Source: Cryptomeria japonica (taxonomy: Eukaryota > Streptophyta > Pinopsida > Cupressales > Cupressaceae). Taken from it: DNA of 64,000 bases. The notes beneath the pieces were generated by a model that was not told the DNA's origin, searched no databases, and worked only from the letters and a program-made list of their open reading frames with translations. This document shows positions 1 through 11,299 of this stretch, piece after piece; position 1 is the first letter of the stretch, and the number at the start of each line of letters is the position of its first letter. The stretch spans positions 476,002,900 through 476,066,899 of the forward strand of contig NC_081406.1 of the NCBI RefSeq assembly GCF_030272615.1, given 5' to 3'. Both the position numbers and the translations under genes were made by a program.

Positions 1-595
1 TCTTGGGACCATACAAGATATTTTGAAAAATGCATTGGTTATTACAAATTCCCTCCAAGGGACATGTCACTGCCAACTCACTTCACAACACAAGTGTCAA
101 GTGACACCATAAAAATACACAATACGTAAATACACATGGCAATATCCCTTTTTGAAATTAACAAATTTAACAAATTCAATTTAAACACGCATTCAATCAT
201 TTATATTTACAAATAAAACAAATTACACATGAGGTGTTGTCTCTCCAAATAGACAACCCTTGGCTTCACAAACGAACATAGGTTTAGCTTGATTCTCTGA
301 ATAGTTTACATGGTCACATGGATTAGTTATCCTACACAACTCACTTTGCACATTAGTAATCCCAAATAATCACATGCAGTAATAATATATGAAAATGATA
401 CAAATTAGACACTTTGCATACACCTTAAATCATAACCATCAAATTATCAATTATCCAATAAAATCCACATGAAATAATTTACTTAATGGCATCATCATAA
501 TCATCATGAAGTTCGATCATTCATAAGGCATGCATCCATGTTTTCTAACGTCATAATGAAGTACTACAAATTCAGAGATAAATGGCATACATTAT
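1..595. other. Unassigned AT-rich left flank
   Basis: No coding region, LTR boundary or RNA gene was recognised here. It is ordinary AT-rich sequence. It ends at ATTAT (591-595), which is the likely target-site copy of element A. Confidence 0.5.
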
Positions 596-960
596 TGTAG
601 CATCATAAATTGTACGCACTTGCTAGGGTGGTACAATTTCACACCTAGTTTAGCACCCGCCTTGGCGCATTTTGCATTTTGCATTGCATTTCCCCTTTAG
701 CACTTAATTAATTAAATTAATTAGGTCTAAGGTTCTATTTTATCATCTTCCACATTATAAAGTTGGGCCCTTTCATTAAAGTGTGCCCCTTTCATTTTAT
801 TCCTCCAATACATCATTTAATCAAAAACCCTAATTAGGTCCTATTTTGAACTTGGGGGCTTGATTTCGGGGGTCAAAACATCTCGAAATCAGCTGTAACT
901 TTGGGATTCTCTCTAAAATCATCATATCCGATGGCCCTGAAAATTTGGTGAAAAGTTGTC

Positions 961-992
961 GGGACCATGGCGCCCGGAGTGCACATGGTCCC
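961..992 (+). promoter_or_regulatory. Inverted repeat upstream of the LTR TATA box
   Basis: GGGACCATG (961-969) and CATGGTCCC (984-992) form a perfect 9-bp stem around a 14-nt loop, about 120 bp before the TATA box. The 3' LTR copy (8002-8033) keeps the stem with one mismatch. Element B has a similar pair near 13964-13992. The function is unknown; a protein-binding site or RNA hairpin is inference. Confidence 0.5.
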
Positions 993-1113
993 GGACATTT
1001 TTCTCGAAATTTTAGGAGCACGATCCAATCATAAAATAAATCTTAACCCCAAGAAATTGGTGGGAGATTCAATCTCTAGGTCGGCCAAAAGTTGAAATTA
1101 AGACCTAGGGTTT

Positions 1114-1123
1114 CATATATAAG
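1114..1123 (+). promoter_or_regulatory. TATA box of the 5' LTR
   Basis: CATATATAAG sits mid-LTR and is followed about 30 bp later by a CT-rich stretch, as in plant pol II promoters. The R region would start near 1145-1150. Confidence 0.6.
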
Positions 1124-1723
1124 AGCTCTCTTTCTTCATTTGAAAGGATCCAGATTTTTGGTTTCAAGGACCTTCTATGCAACGAAAGAGCAGATCTTTG
1201 AAGACTTCAACAACATTCAACATCCATCCATCAAGCATTCATCCATTTAGGGCTTTGAAGACATTGAAGAACAATAGGGGATTACCGACTGAAGATTGGC
1301 TTGTACCCCTCCCTTGGGGTTGGGTATGATTTCATGTTGTTTTCATGTCTTTGCATAAGCCTCATTATATCACTTGTATTCATGCTTTAGATCACTTTGC
1401 ATCTTGATTTGGAGCATTTACATTATCATTTACAAGCAATTAGGGTTTACTTTCTAGGTTGCTCTAGTTTGCTTACTTGCATTTTAGGATCTTGCACACA
1501 CACAAGGTCTGCACACACATTACTTTTACAATACAACTTGGCTATTCATGGAGGTGGAAATCACCAAAGCGGGGGTTTGACTAAGGCAAAACCCTATATA
1601 GCCGCCCACAACACCTTTTCAGATATAAGTACAGATTTCGGATTCGGACGACGCCGCAAGTTGCAGATCCGACGGAAGCAGACTGAGACGGGACAACACA
1701 CCAAATTGCAGAGAAAAAGACCA

Positions 1724-1814
1724 GGACAGGGGCGTGGGGCACCCTGGTCCTACCAGGACAGGGGTGCTGGGCGCCCTGGTCCCTGGGACAGGGGCACTGG
1801 GCGCCCTGGTCCTC
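1724..1814 (+). repeat. GC-rich minisatellite inside the LTR
   Basis: Three imperfect units of about 30 bp start at 1724, 1756 and 1786. Each runs from GGACAGGGG through GGGCGCCCTGG to TCC. Each unit is partly self-complementary (GGACAGGG...CCCTGGTCC). This is the most GC-rich stretch of an otherwise AT-rich LTR. The copy in the 3' LTR is at 8765-8855. Confidence 0.75.
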
Positions 1815-2257
1815 CTGACAGACAGCAGTTTTCAGCATTTTTGACAGCTTTCCAAGTTGCAAAATAGCAGTTTCCAGAGCAGTTTCATGGGCAGAATCAG
1901 GACAGTGGCACCCATGCCCCCATCCTGAGCATTTTCATTCATATTTTAACACTAGGTACACATTTCCATTCTTGTCTTGTCCTTGTGTTTACAGCTTTCC
2001 ATTATTTAAGTTGAATTCTACAATCTTGTTATTGGTTCATACTTGCACTTTGGGGTTAGGGATTGAACTTGCATCATTCTATCTATCATTTGCAACAAAG
2101 GAATAGAAATCCTAATAGGTAGCCCGTGGCTCTCTCTTCCACATAAAGAAGTAGCCAATTGTGTGATACCTCTAGGCTCTTTCGTATTCCACAAATGTGT
2201 GATTGAAAGTGAGATTAGGGCATGTTTGCTTAGTGTCACTTTTTCCCCCACACATTT

Positions 2258-2275
2258 TGGTGAACCTGACGTGAA
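2258..2275 (+). other. Candidate primer binding site of element A
   Basis: TGGTGAACCTGACGTG starts three bases after the 5' LTR end, where a tRNA primer site is expected. Element B has TGGTGAACCC at the same place. The first nine bases are shared and begin with the TGG that pairs with tRNA CCA. I could not match it to a specific tRNA; it is not the initiator-Met site. Confidence 0.6.
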
Positions 2276-2598
2276 TTCCAATCTTCTCTAATTCTGATTT
2301 ATGTTTTCAAATTTGAGTGTTTATGCTATTTCAAATTCAAATTTGCATTTACAAGTTTTAATTTCTTGCAAGATTCAAAAATTTAGAGGAAATTTTTGCT
2401 AAAACCCTAATTTTTCAATTCAAAGTTGAACTTGTGGATAGCTTAATTGGGATCAATAATTTCAAATCTGATTTAGGAACTCATTTGACTCATAAATTTC
2501 ATTTTCTAAATCTACATTCTAAGTGCTTGTATTGGTTAAAATTGAACATTTCCTTCTATTTTGCATGTGTTATCATTTGAAAGAGGAAAATTGTTGTC

Positions 2599-5500
2599 AT
2601 GATGCATTCATTTCATAGATGTGATAATGGGTTAGCTTCCCTTGTTTCAATTTTTCCTTCTCCTAAAGAGCCTCCCCCCATCTATAACAACATTTTAGTG
2701 CCTAAAGGAGTTGCTACCAATCCCTTTGAGACTCTCCCGTTCTCTAAGGATGAAGACTTTAAGAGTGATCTTGACAATTCTCCTAAAATGTGCCATTCCT
2801 ATTTAGCTATCCTAGAGGAAGAGAATGATATCATAAACACCTTTCTTAATGTTACTTCACCTTCCCTACATTATGCCTCTCTAAGTGAAAATGCATTGAT
2901 GGACATTGACTTATTTTCTCCTAAAGTTGGTCCTTCCAATGGGGGCATGTTAGTACAACAAGAGGTTATGAACACTTCTTTCAAAGATCTCCTTCCTAAG
3001 CATGAATCTTTGGAGAAATATGTTCATGTTCCTCCTAAAAAACACTCCCTTCATGAGGATCCTTTTGTGCAAGAAGATGACATTATCCCTACATTTCCTA
3101 GTGATGGCATTTCCTTTTCCAACAAAATTCCAACTAGAGATGATGAATTAATGATAAATGCTTACCCTTCTCCTAAAGTTTGTCTTACCCATAAGCATCC
3201 CTTAGAGAAAGAAGATGAAATAATAAGCAATTTCCTTAATTCTCTCTCCCCTAAAGATCATATTGAACATATTTTGAGGAAAGAGGATGAGTTTAACACA
3301 TCTATTGATGCCCTCCCTCCTAAGGATGAGGAATTAATAAACAATGTTATCTCCTCTCCCAAAATTGACAATACTTCAAACATTCCTTTCAACCACTTCA
3401 CTATTTGGGATGAACCATTAGAATAAGGTGTGGATTATTCTCTACCCCATGAGAAAACCCTAGCCAAAGGGGATGAAATCAAGATTGAAAACTCCCTTGA
3501 TAGTTTCTCACCTTCCTTGAATCTCAATCATTCTCCCTCTAAAAATAAAGCATCTCCCTCTCCTCAACTTGGTTCTACCCATAAGGAAACCCTAGTTCAA
3601 AGCAATATGGTTAACATCTCTTTCAAAGATCTCCCTCTCAAAAGTGAGACTTTAGAGAGTGATGTTGATTCTTCTCCTAGAGAGTTTATTCCCCATGTAG
3701 ATCCTTTTATGATAGAGGATGACATGACCTTTCCTAGTATTACTTTTCCTACTAGAACATCAATGCTTACCCCTTGTCTCTCTCCTAAAATTGATTTAAT
3801 CCATGATAAGATTTTAGTGCAAGAGAAGACTATCAATAATTTTTCCAACACTTTTGTTCATTCCTCTAAACCATCCTCAATCAATTTGATACATGTGAAT
3901 GAAACACCTAACAAACCTCTCTTCACTGTCCAAGGTGCTTGTCCTTCTCAAAATTCTCAACCTTTAAATAAGCCTATCTTAGTGGTTCAAGGTGGTTATG
4001 CTAATGATTCTTTTTGCACTCCTAACAAACCTATTATTACTGTGCAAGGAGGTTATTCTACTAAGAGCCCTTATGAGTATGCTAAGCAACTGACTAGAGA
4101 GAGTTATCATGCGGTTGCTCATACCTATAACACAAGAAATAATAGGCAACATAATCCTCCTCCAGTTATCCCAACTTCACTTCCTCCTTCCCAACCTATT
4201 CTTCCTCAAGCTCCTCGTATTTCACAAATTCTTAGTAAGGACTATGATCTTATTGAACAACTTAAAGCTACTCCTGCTAAGATATCCCTTTGGGATTTGA
4301 TCCAAACTTCTTCCACTCATCATGGAATGTTACAAGATGCCTTGAAAGATTTGAATGTTCCTCCACCTAATACATCTAGTAATATAGTGTCTTTGGTTAA
4401 CTCTGTGATGAATCCTAAAGCTCAAATTGTGTTTACTCAAGATGAGTTGCCTACTAGTGAAATTCAACATCAATATGATCCCTTGATGATTGTGGTTATC
4501 ATAAATGACACTGCTATAAGACGAACACTGGTAGATAATGGTTCTGGGCTTAATGTGTGTAGCATTAATCTATTGCATAAGATGAATGTGGATACATCCC
4601 TTATTGAGCCTGACTCTCATCCCATTCGAGGCTTTGATAATGTGGCTAAGTCTTCATTAGGTATTATCACCTTACCCATCACAGTGGGACCTGTTACTTT
4701 GCCTACTCCTATCCATGTTATGTCGGGAAATCTAACATACAACTTGTTATTAGGGAGACCTTGGATTCACAGTATGCAAGCTGTCCCCTCTACATTGCAT
4801 AGACAAGTTAAATTTATTTATAATAATAAGACATATACCTTGATAGGTGATACTAATTTTCAAGCTTGTTTGCAAACATCTACTTCCAAAGGGAGTTCTT
4901 CTAAGACTTCCTCTTCTAGTGATGACTCGTTAAACAAGATACCTATGGATGAATCATCACCCTCTGATAATCAAAATTCTTTGGAAGAGTCTGAAGTTCC
5001 TGAAGAAGATTCTTCTCAACTTGAGTCTACACATGAAAAGGCTTTTGATCTTGAGAAGGTTCTCGCAGAAGATGATTGGGGATCTCTTTATTTTAGTCCC
5101 ACCTTTGTAGGTGAGTATAGGGTTCCTCCTAGAGAGCTTAAAGTTAAAAAGAAGGAAGAAACTAGAGATCAATCAGTCTTACCTGAACCTATGAGCAATA
5201 ATTTTGTGGCCGCTTCTCAAACTTCTTCTCCTCACACCTCTAATTCTAAAAAATTTGATTCTTTGTCTTATGAAAAACCACCTTTTCTTTCTGAAATGGC
5301 TAATCGTTATGGTCGTGGTTTTCACATTTTGGCTAAGAGTGGCTATAGCGGAAATGGTTGTGGCGCAAATGAACAAGGAATTAAAGTTCCTTTAGAACAT
5401 AACATGCATGAATATTCATTTGGACTTGGATATAATCTTTCTAAGCACACCAAAGCATCTAAAAGACCATCTCTCAATGTGAATGCTATATTTAGTAGTG

Positions 5501-5826
5501 ATGATGATCTCACTTCAACTAAATCATCTTCTACTTCTATCAACTCTCATTCCCCTCATAAAGAAATCTTGGTGTTGAACAAATCTCTTTATGAATCCCC
5601 TCAAATTTCTAAATCCACTTATGAATCTTTATCTCCTATTCATCATAAAGTCCTTTCCTCCAGGGATAAGGCTCTAATAGATTACACTCATCCCTCTTCT
5701 AAGATTTCTTGTGACTTTTCTTCTTCAATTTTTATCATTTTATACATGTTTTTGATCTCACTTATAGTTGAGCATTTATCATGTCATATTCAAATACCTC
5801 ATTCAATCTATCATGTCTTTAAATAA
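2599..5826 (+). pseudogene. Gag-like/protease/G-patch polyprotein of element A (one in-frame stop)
   Basis: This is a single frame of about 1075 codons from ATG 2599, broken only by TAA at 3424-3426. Residues 1 to about 440 are acidic, with degenerate repeats built on an S-P-K motif spaced 40-60 residues apart; I see no classical capsid domain or zinc knuckle. Residues about 550-590 carry a YDLIEQLKATPAKISLWDL-type segment common before plant retroelement proteases. A retropepsin-like domain follows: active site LVDNGSG (near residue 645, DNG in place of DTG) and LLLGRPWIH (716-724). A glycine-rich G-patch-like motif spans about 900-946. The last 30 residues hold one hydrophobic stretch (IFIILYMFLISLIV) that could be a membrane helix or read-through into non-coding DNA. 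Such a protein would form particles and self-process. The small number of stops in such a long frame suggests recent decay. Confidence 0.8.
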
Positions 5827-7621
5827 CATTAATGGCTATTATGTTGCTCATCATTATGTGACATTGGTAGCTCATTTACTGGGGGCTCATTGTCATTCAT
5901 GATGGTACAATTTCAAGTGCAATCATATTTTTGAAGCAACATAATAGCCTAATTTTTCTATGTTGTCTCTTGTTCCTATGGGGTAATAGTGTGGAAATAT
6001 TGATCATCTTTTAGAATCCTCTTTTCCTAGATATGGGAGAAGATGTGTATTCCGTTTCTTATCCTGCCCACTTCTTGTGAGGAGAATTTTACATACACTA
6101 ATGTCTTGCTTGCATGTAGTACATTTTGTTTATGTCTAAATCTCTCCCTGGAAGATTGTGTAAGTCCTTCTCATTGACCTTATCCTTGGGAGGCAATGAT
6201 CTTTTCTTATTTTTATCTAAGGATCCACTTTTTCCTATTTCGTGGATGGTGTGAACTTTATTACTTGATGTTATTCCTTGTATGCATTTGTTGTTGTTTG
6301 TTCAAGGATTCTCTCTTACAAGAGGTGTAAGTCCTTGACTACAACCTCTTTTGCACTTGGTAAAATACATCCACAATGAATTCACTCTCCCAATTGGGTT
6401 AAAAAGAGCATCATCCTTCATTAAGAATCACTCTCACCTCACATAAGAAGGAAGTATTGCATTCTTATTCTCTTCTTTGTCTTATTCTAGAAGATGTTAT
6501 ATTTGTCTAAGACAATTTCTCTCGGGGATAGGTGTCTTTTGTACAAAGATCTCTTCTCCTCTAAGGATCTCCTTTACACATACTACAAGATATCCCTTTT
6601 CAACTATCTTATCCTTTCTTAAAGAGTGCAAAACTCTCTTGCTTGGATCTATGACATTGTTGCATTTTCGGGGTATCTTCTTTTGTGGTGAAGGTAGGTA
6701 TCCTTGTTCTACTTTGCTTGTGACATTACACTTTTTGAGCAATGGGTCATTCTCGGAACCAGAGCACAGACTCTTAGAGCGAGATGTCTCCATTTTTCTT
6801 TTATGCAAGGTGATTATTCTCGGAACCAGGGCACAGACTCTTAGAGCGAGATGTCATGCTTTTGTACTATACATATACAGGTTGTAGCATACTCGGGCAT
6901 AGACTCCTATGAGGTGCTTCTAACCTCCCTTTCACACACATGCACGAGGTTGAGTGGAACTAGCGGCATAAGGCTAGACTTTCTCACTCTCCTCCCTTAC
7001 ATGGATCACCTAGACAGACTCTAGGGGCTAGTTTTCCATGTCCTTCTTCCCATGAATCACCTAGACAAGATCTAGGGGTGAGAAGTCCATGTTTTCTCTC
7101 TCACTATTCTTCTCATGGATCACCAATGTGTGTATTCATGCTCTTTTCCTTTCTTTTCTTCTCTTTGCATTTCGTTTCCATTTACATCCTTCATCTTGTG
7201 TTAGAGAACTCTCAAATCCTCACACTCTTTGTTGTGTTGGAATTGAGATTTAGTCATCTTTCTTACCAAATGATTCTCCATTAGTTTTTGATCTCATATC
7301 AAATCTTCTTGTGAGCATTTGTCATCAATATTCTTTAACAATTCAAAGTGGTAAACATGATACCCTATTTCAACTCACTAAAATTAGCAAGCCGAAATAG
7401 GGGGGGGCATATAGCTACCCTTGAATTTTCATCACCTTCCTTAGTAAGCATTAGGTGATTTTGTGATCTAACATGTGTTTTGTAGGGTATGGTTCCTAAC
7501 TGTGTACTGCAGATACCGCTGGGGGCTTCGTTCGACAGACTTATGGATATATCCTTTTTCAAATAATGTTTACTTTTCTGTACTTTAGCTTGCATATGCA
7601 CGTAGTGTTCATATGACTGCT
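5827..7621 (+). other. Long 3' untranslated region of element A with short tandem repeats
   Basis: About 1.8 kb lies between the polyprotein and the polypurine tract, with no enzyme-coding motif in any frame. A unit starting TCTCGGAACCAG and ending GAGATGTC occurs at 6751 and again at 6818 (67-bp period), with a shorter echo near 6890. A second imperfect pair built on ATCACCTAGACA lies near 7005 and 7048. The space where RT, RNase H and integrase would sit is therefore filled with non-coding sequence. Confidence 0.7.
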
Positions 7622-7636
7622 AAAGTGGGGGCTAAA
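7622..7636 (+). other. Polypurine tract of element A
   Basis: AAAGTGGGGGCTAAA directly precedes the TG of the 3' LTR, the expected place for the plus-strand primer. Confidence 0.75.
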
Positions 7637-9295
7637 TGTAGCATCGTAAATTGTATGCACTTGCTAGGGTGGTACAATTTCACACCTAGTTTAGCACCCG
7701 CCTTGGCGCATTTTGCATTTTGCATTGCATTTCCCCTTTAGCACTTAATTAATTAAATTAATTAGGTCTAAGGTTCTATTTTATCATCTTCCACATTATA
7801 AAGTTGGGCCCTTTCATTAAAGTGTGCCCCTTTCATTTTATTCCTCCAATACATCATTTAATCAAAAACCCTAATTAGGTCCTATTTTGAACTTGGGGGC
7901 TTGATTTCGGGGGTCAAAACATCTCGAAATCAGCTGTAACTTCGGGATTCTCTCTAAAATCATCATATCCGATGGCCCTGAAAATTTGGTGAAAAGTTGT
8001 CGGGACCATGGCGCCCAGAGTGCACATGGTCCTGGACATTTTTCTCAAAATTTTAGGAGCACGATCCAATCATAAAATAAATCTCAACCCCAAGAAATTG
8101 GTGGGAGATTCAATCTCTAGGTCGGCCAAAAGTTGAAATTAAGACCTAGGGTTTCATATATAAGAGCTCTCTTTCTTCATTTGAAAGGATCCAGATTTTT
8201 GGTTTCAAGGACCTTCTATGCAGCGAAAGAGCAGATCTTTGAAGACTTCAACAACATTCAACATCCATCCATCAAGCATTCATCCATTTAGGGCTTTGAA
8301 GACATTGAAGAACAATAGGGGATTACCGACTGAAGATTGGCTTGTACCCCTCCCTTGGGGTTGGGTATGATTTCATGTTGTTTTCATGTCTTTGCATAAG
8401 CCTCATTATATCACTTGTATTCATGCTTTAGATCACTTTGCATCTTGATTTGGAGCATTTACATTATCATTTACAAGCAATTAGGGTTTACTTTCTAGGT
8501 TGCTCTAGTTTGCTTACTTGCATTTTAGGATCTTGCACACACACAAGGTCTGCACACACATTACTTTTACAATACAACTTGGCTATTCGTGGAGGTGAAA
8601 ATCACCAAAGCGGGGGTTTGACTAAGGCAAAACCCTATATAGCCGCCCACAACACCTTTTTAGATATAAGTGCAGATTTTGGATTCGGACGATGCCGCAA
8701 GTTGCAGATCCGACGGAAGCAGATTGAGACGGGACAACACACCAAATTGCAGAGAAAAAGACTAGGACAGGGGCATGGGGCGCCCTGGTCCTGCCAGGAT
8801 AGGGGCGCTGGGCACCTTGGTCCCTGGGACAGGGGCGCTGGGCGTCCTGGTCCTCCTGACAGACAACAGTTTTCAGCATTTTTGACAGCTTTCCAGGTTG
8901 CAAAACAGTAGTTTCCAGAGTAGTTTCAGGGGCAGAATTAGGACAGTGGCGCCCACGCCCCCGTCCTAAGCATTTTCATTCATATTTTAACACCAGGTAT
9001 GCATTTACATTCTTGTCTTGTCCTTGTGTTTACAGCTTTCCATTATTTAAGTTCAATTCTGCAATCTTGTTATTGGTTCATACTTGCACTTTGGGGTTAG
9101 GGATTGAACTTGCATCATTCTATCTATCATTTGCAACAAAGGAATAGAAATCCTAATAGGTAGCCCGTGGCTCTCTCTTCCACATAAAGAAGTAGCCAAT
9201 TGTGTGATACCTCTAGGCTCTTTCTTATTCCACAAATGTGTGATTGAAATTGAGATTAGGGCATGTTTGCTTAGTGTCACTTTTTCCCCCACACA
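7637..9295 (+). repeat. 3' LTR of element A
   Basis: It has the same length and ends as the 5' LTR. Its TATA box is at 8155-8164 and its minisatellite at 8765-8855. ATCAT follows, matching ATTAT before the 5' LTR at four of five bases. Confidence 0.92.
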
Positions 9296-11290
9296 ATCAT
9301 ATCAAGGTTATCCAGATAGTGGATCATATAGAATCTAAGTCCATAACGCATCAAAACATGCATCGCAAGGTAAAATGATTCTATAACATGGTTCAATTAT
9401 ATTTCTCACTCATCTATCCATCTAACATAGCCCATCTTATTGAATTATAGCATCTATTAATAGGTCAACCATGGTCAAACTAGGTTAGCTAGAGCTTAAT
9501 CGGGGAGGGGCTCTACAAAGTCCACATTAGCTTTGTCCACCTAGCTTTATTGCTAGGCTACCAATTGAGCATTATAGTCTTTGAGTGCTTTTATTATTGT
9601 TAAGGTTTCCTTCCTAATTGGGAATGAGAACATTCTGAGTCCTAAGTTTCCATAGGGCTTTGTTTTCATAGATAACATCAAATCTGGTAGAGAAATTTGT
9701 TGGATGACTCTCATTCAATGACAAAGCCAAGTCAATTCTTGCCACATTCATCAAATTCTCTCTATTTAAAGCCTTTGGGTCGAGAGTGTATTTATTGTGT
9801 TCTTAAATTTTACTTTCAATTCATCTACATTGGCATCACCTTCATTATCACCTTTGTTGATCTGGCACCCAACATCTTTAAACTTCTAAATTATGTCTGG
9901 CAGGATTTGATTTCATTCTTTTTAGCAATTTGTCATGTTCCTTTATATTCTATTTGATGAAAGTATCTTTTCATTTGATACTCTCTTTCCATATTATGTA
10001 TTGAGTATCATTGGTATTATTGATGATGTTCTTTGTTGTATCTTTGTCCATACCCATTTCAATGATCTCTTTGAGATCTTGCTCTATCTGCAACTACATA
10101 GCATCAGCCTACCTTCCATTGAGAACTTAAGCATTGACACTGTTGTGTACCATAATCAGATTATCATACACCTTTCTCATATTTTCAATAAAGGATTCCA
10201 CTTTTTCCTTTAAATCTTTGATCCACACTTGAGTGGTTCTACCAAAGTAGTTTTGATTTTGTACTTTGTTAACCATTTATTTTCCCACGTTTGAAATTGA
10301 ATCAAAGAAGGCTTCAAAGGAACTAATTGGTTGTATAGAGAGATCTACAAGTGATGTCTAATAATTGGTGAGTTTCTCCATTTCTTTCTTCATTTCCTCT
10401 TTATCTTTCTTATCTTTCTCCATTCTTCTTACCAATCTCATGTCAGTGACTTGGAAGTTGTGACATCTCCATCCCTACTTGGAGGTCCCAAGTCTACCCT
10501 AGTCATATTAAAATCAGAAAGGGTACTCTGACTAGGTTCCTTTTGTGTTTATGGATGTGATATTTATAGAAACAAGTTCTCAAAGTTGTCATCTTCTATT
10601 AAACTAGAAGTAGTCTTCAACTTCTTAGCCTTGGGAGGCACTTGTAGTAGATACCCTACAATATTATCAACTACAAAATGCACAAGTTTAGTCTTCCTCT
10701 TCCTAGACAATATATTATCCAACCAAGATGGAGAAGATGAAGAACCTAGAGTAGTTTTCAAAGAATCAAGAGTAAGTTAAAGGGTACTCTTTAGTGGGGG
10801 AGTCTTTTTTATGTTCTGGAAATTGAAGGGAAAAGAGGGGGGGCCTTATCTTTTTGAAGAATTTTCTCAAACACTTGTGAAGGCTTGGAACAGTTTATCT
10901 CCATCATCTCAATTTCTTGTTCTTGTCTCCTATTTTCTCTTTCCCTTTCTCTTCATCACCTTCCTTCTCCTTTCCTTTATCTATGTATTCCTTTTCTTTC
11001 TCACGTACTCTAGTAGCCTTGGATGGACCATCTACACAAATTTTCTCTAGAATCTCCTTCCTCAGGTGGTTTGTCTCCATGTCCACTTCCTCCTAGAGTA
11101 GCAGTCGATCTAATAGGGGTAGGAATTGTTGAAGAAAATAAGTTGTATTCCCCCAATTTTGGAAGTAGAATTTGAAGATAAATCTCCCACATGTGATGTC
11201 TTCCACCACGTACACTATGACTCCTAGAAAGTTGCACTCTAAAATATTTCCAACTAGGCTACTCTCCCTCCCAATTAACATATTCACTTA
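9296..11290 (-). pseudogene. Broken coiled-coil coding remnant, unrecognised
   Basis: On the minus strand, pieces of open frame separated by many stops read 5' to 3' as: a charged Lys/Glu-rich segment (about 11086-10904); a basic segment with KAKKLK followed by IEDD (about 10640-10580); then a charged helical region rich in K, E and D (about 10440-9960). I recognise no enzyme motif. The order of basic patch, acidic segment and coiled coil resembles the extra ORF of element F, which has PKSKKLK followed by LEVDE, and the region at 22403-23437. It may be the 3' extra ORF of a decayed LTR element, but homology is not established. The left 200 bp shows nothing. Confidence 0.35.
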
Positions 11291-11299
11291 AAAATTTCC

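Larger units (their letters stand above)
596..2254 (+). repeat. 5' LTR of element A
   Basis: It matches 7637-9295 over its full length with a constant 7041-bp offset, so no net indel. It carries a TATA box near 1114, a GC-rich minisatellite at 1724-1814 and a 9-bp stem inverted repeat at 961-992. The U3 start is TG and the end is CA. Confidence 0.92.
596..9295 (+). mobile_element. Element A: complete non-autonomous Ty3/gypsy-type LTR retrotransposon
   Basis: Two direct repeats of 1659 bp (596-2254 and 7637-9295) begin TGTAGC and end CACACA. They bracket a 5.4-kb internal region with a primer-binding-like TGGTGAACC just after the 5' LTR and a purine tract AAAGTGGGGGCTAAA just before the 3' LTR. 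Flanking 5-mers are ATTAT and ATCAT, a target duplication with one mismatch. The only protein region is a gag-like/protease/G-patch ORF. No RT, RNase H or integrase motif is seen in any frame, so the element depends on enzymes supplied by a relative. By eye the LTRs differ at roughly 40-45 sites, mostly transitions, which suggests a moderately old insertion. The layout resembles terminal-repeat retrotransposons with GAG only (TR-GAG), but this copy also has a protease. Confidence 0.9.

Noticed and set aside
1581-1862. Minus-strand Pro/Gly/Cys-rich frame inside the LTR, repeated at 8622-8903
   Set aside because: It is produced by the GC-rich minisatellite and mirrored exactly in the other LTR. 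There is no sign of selection on it.
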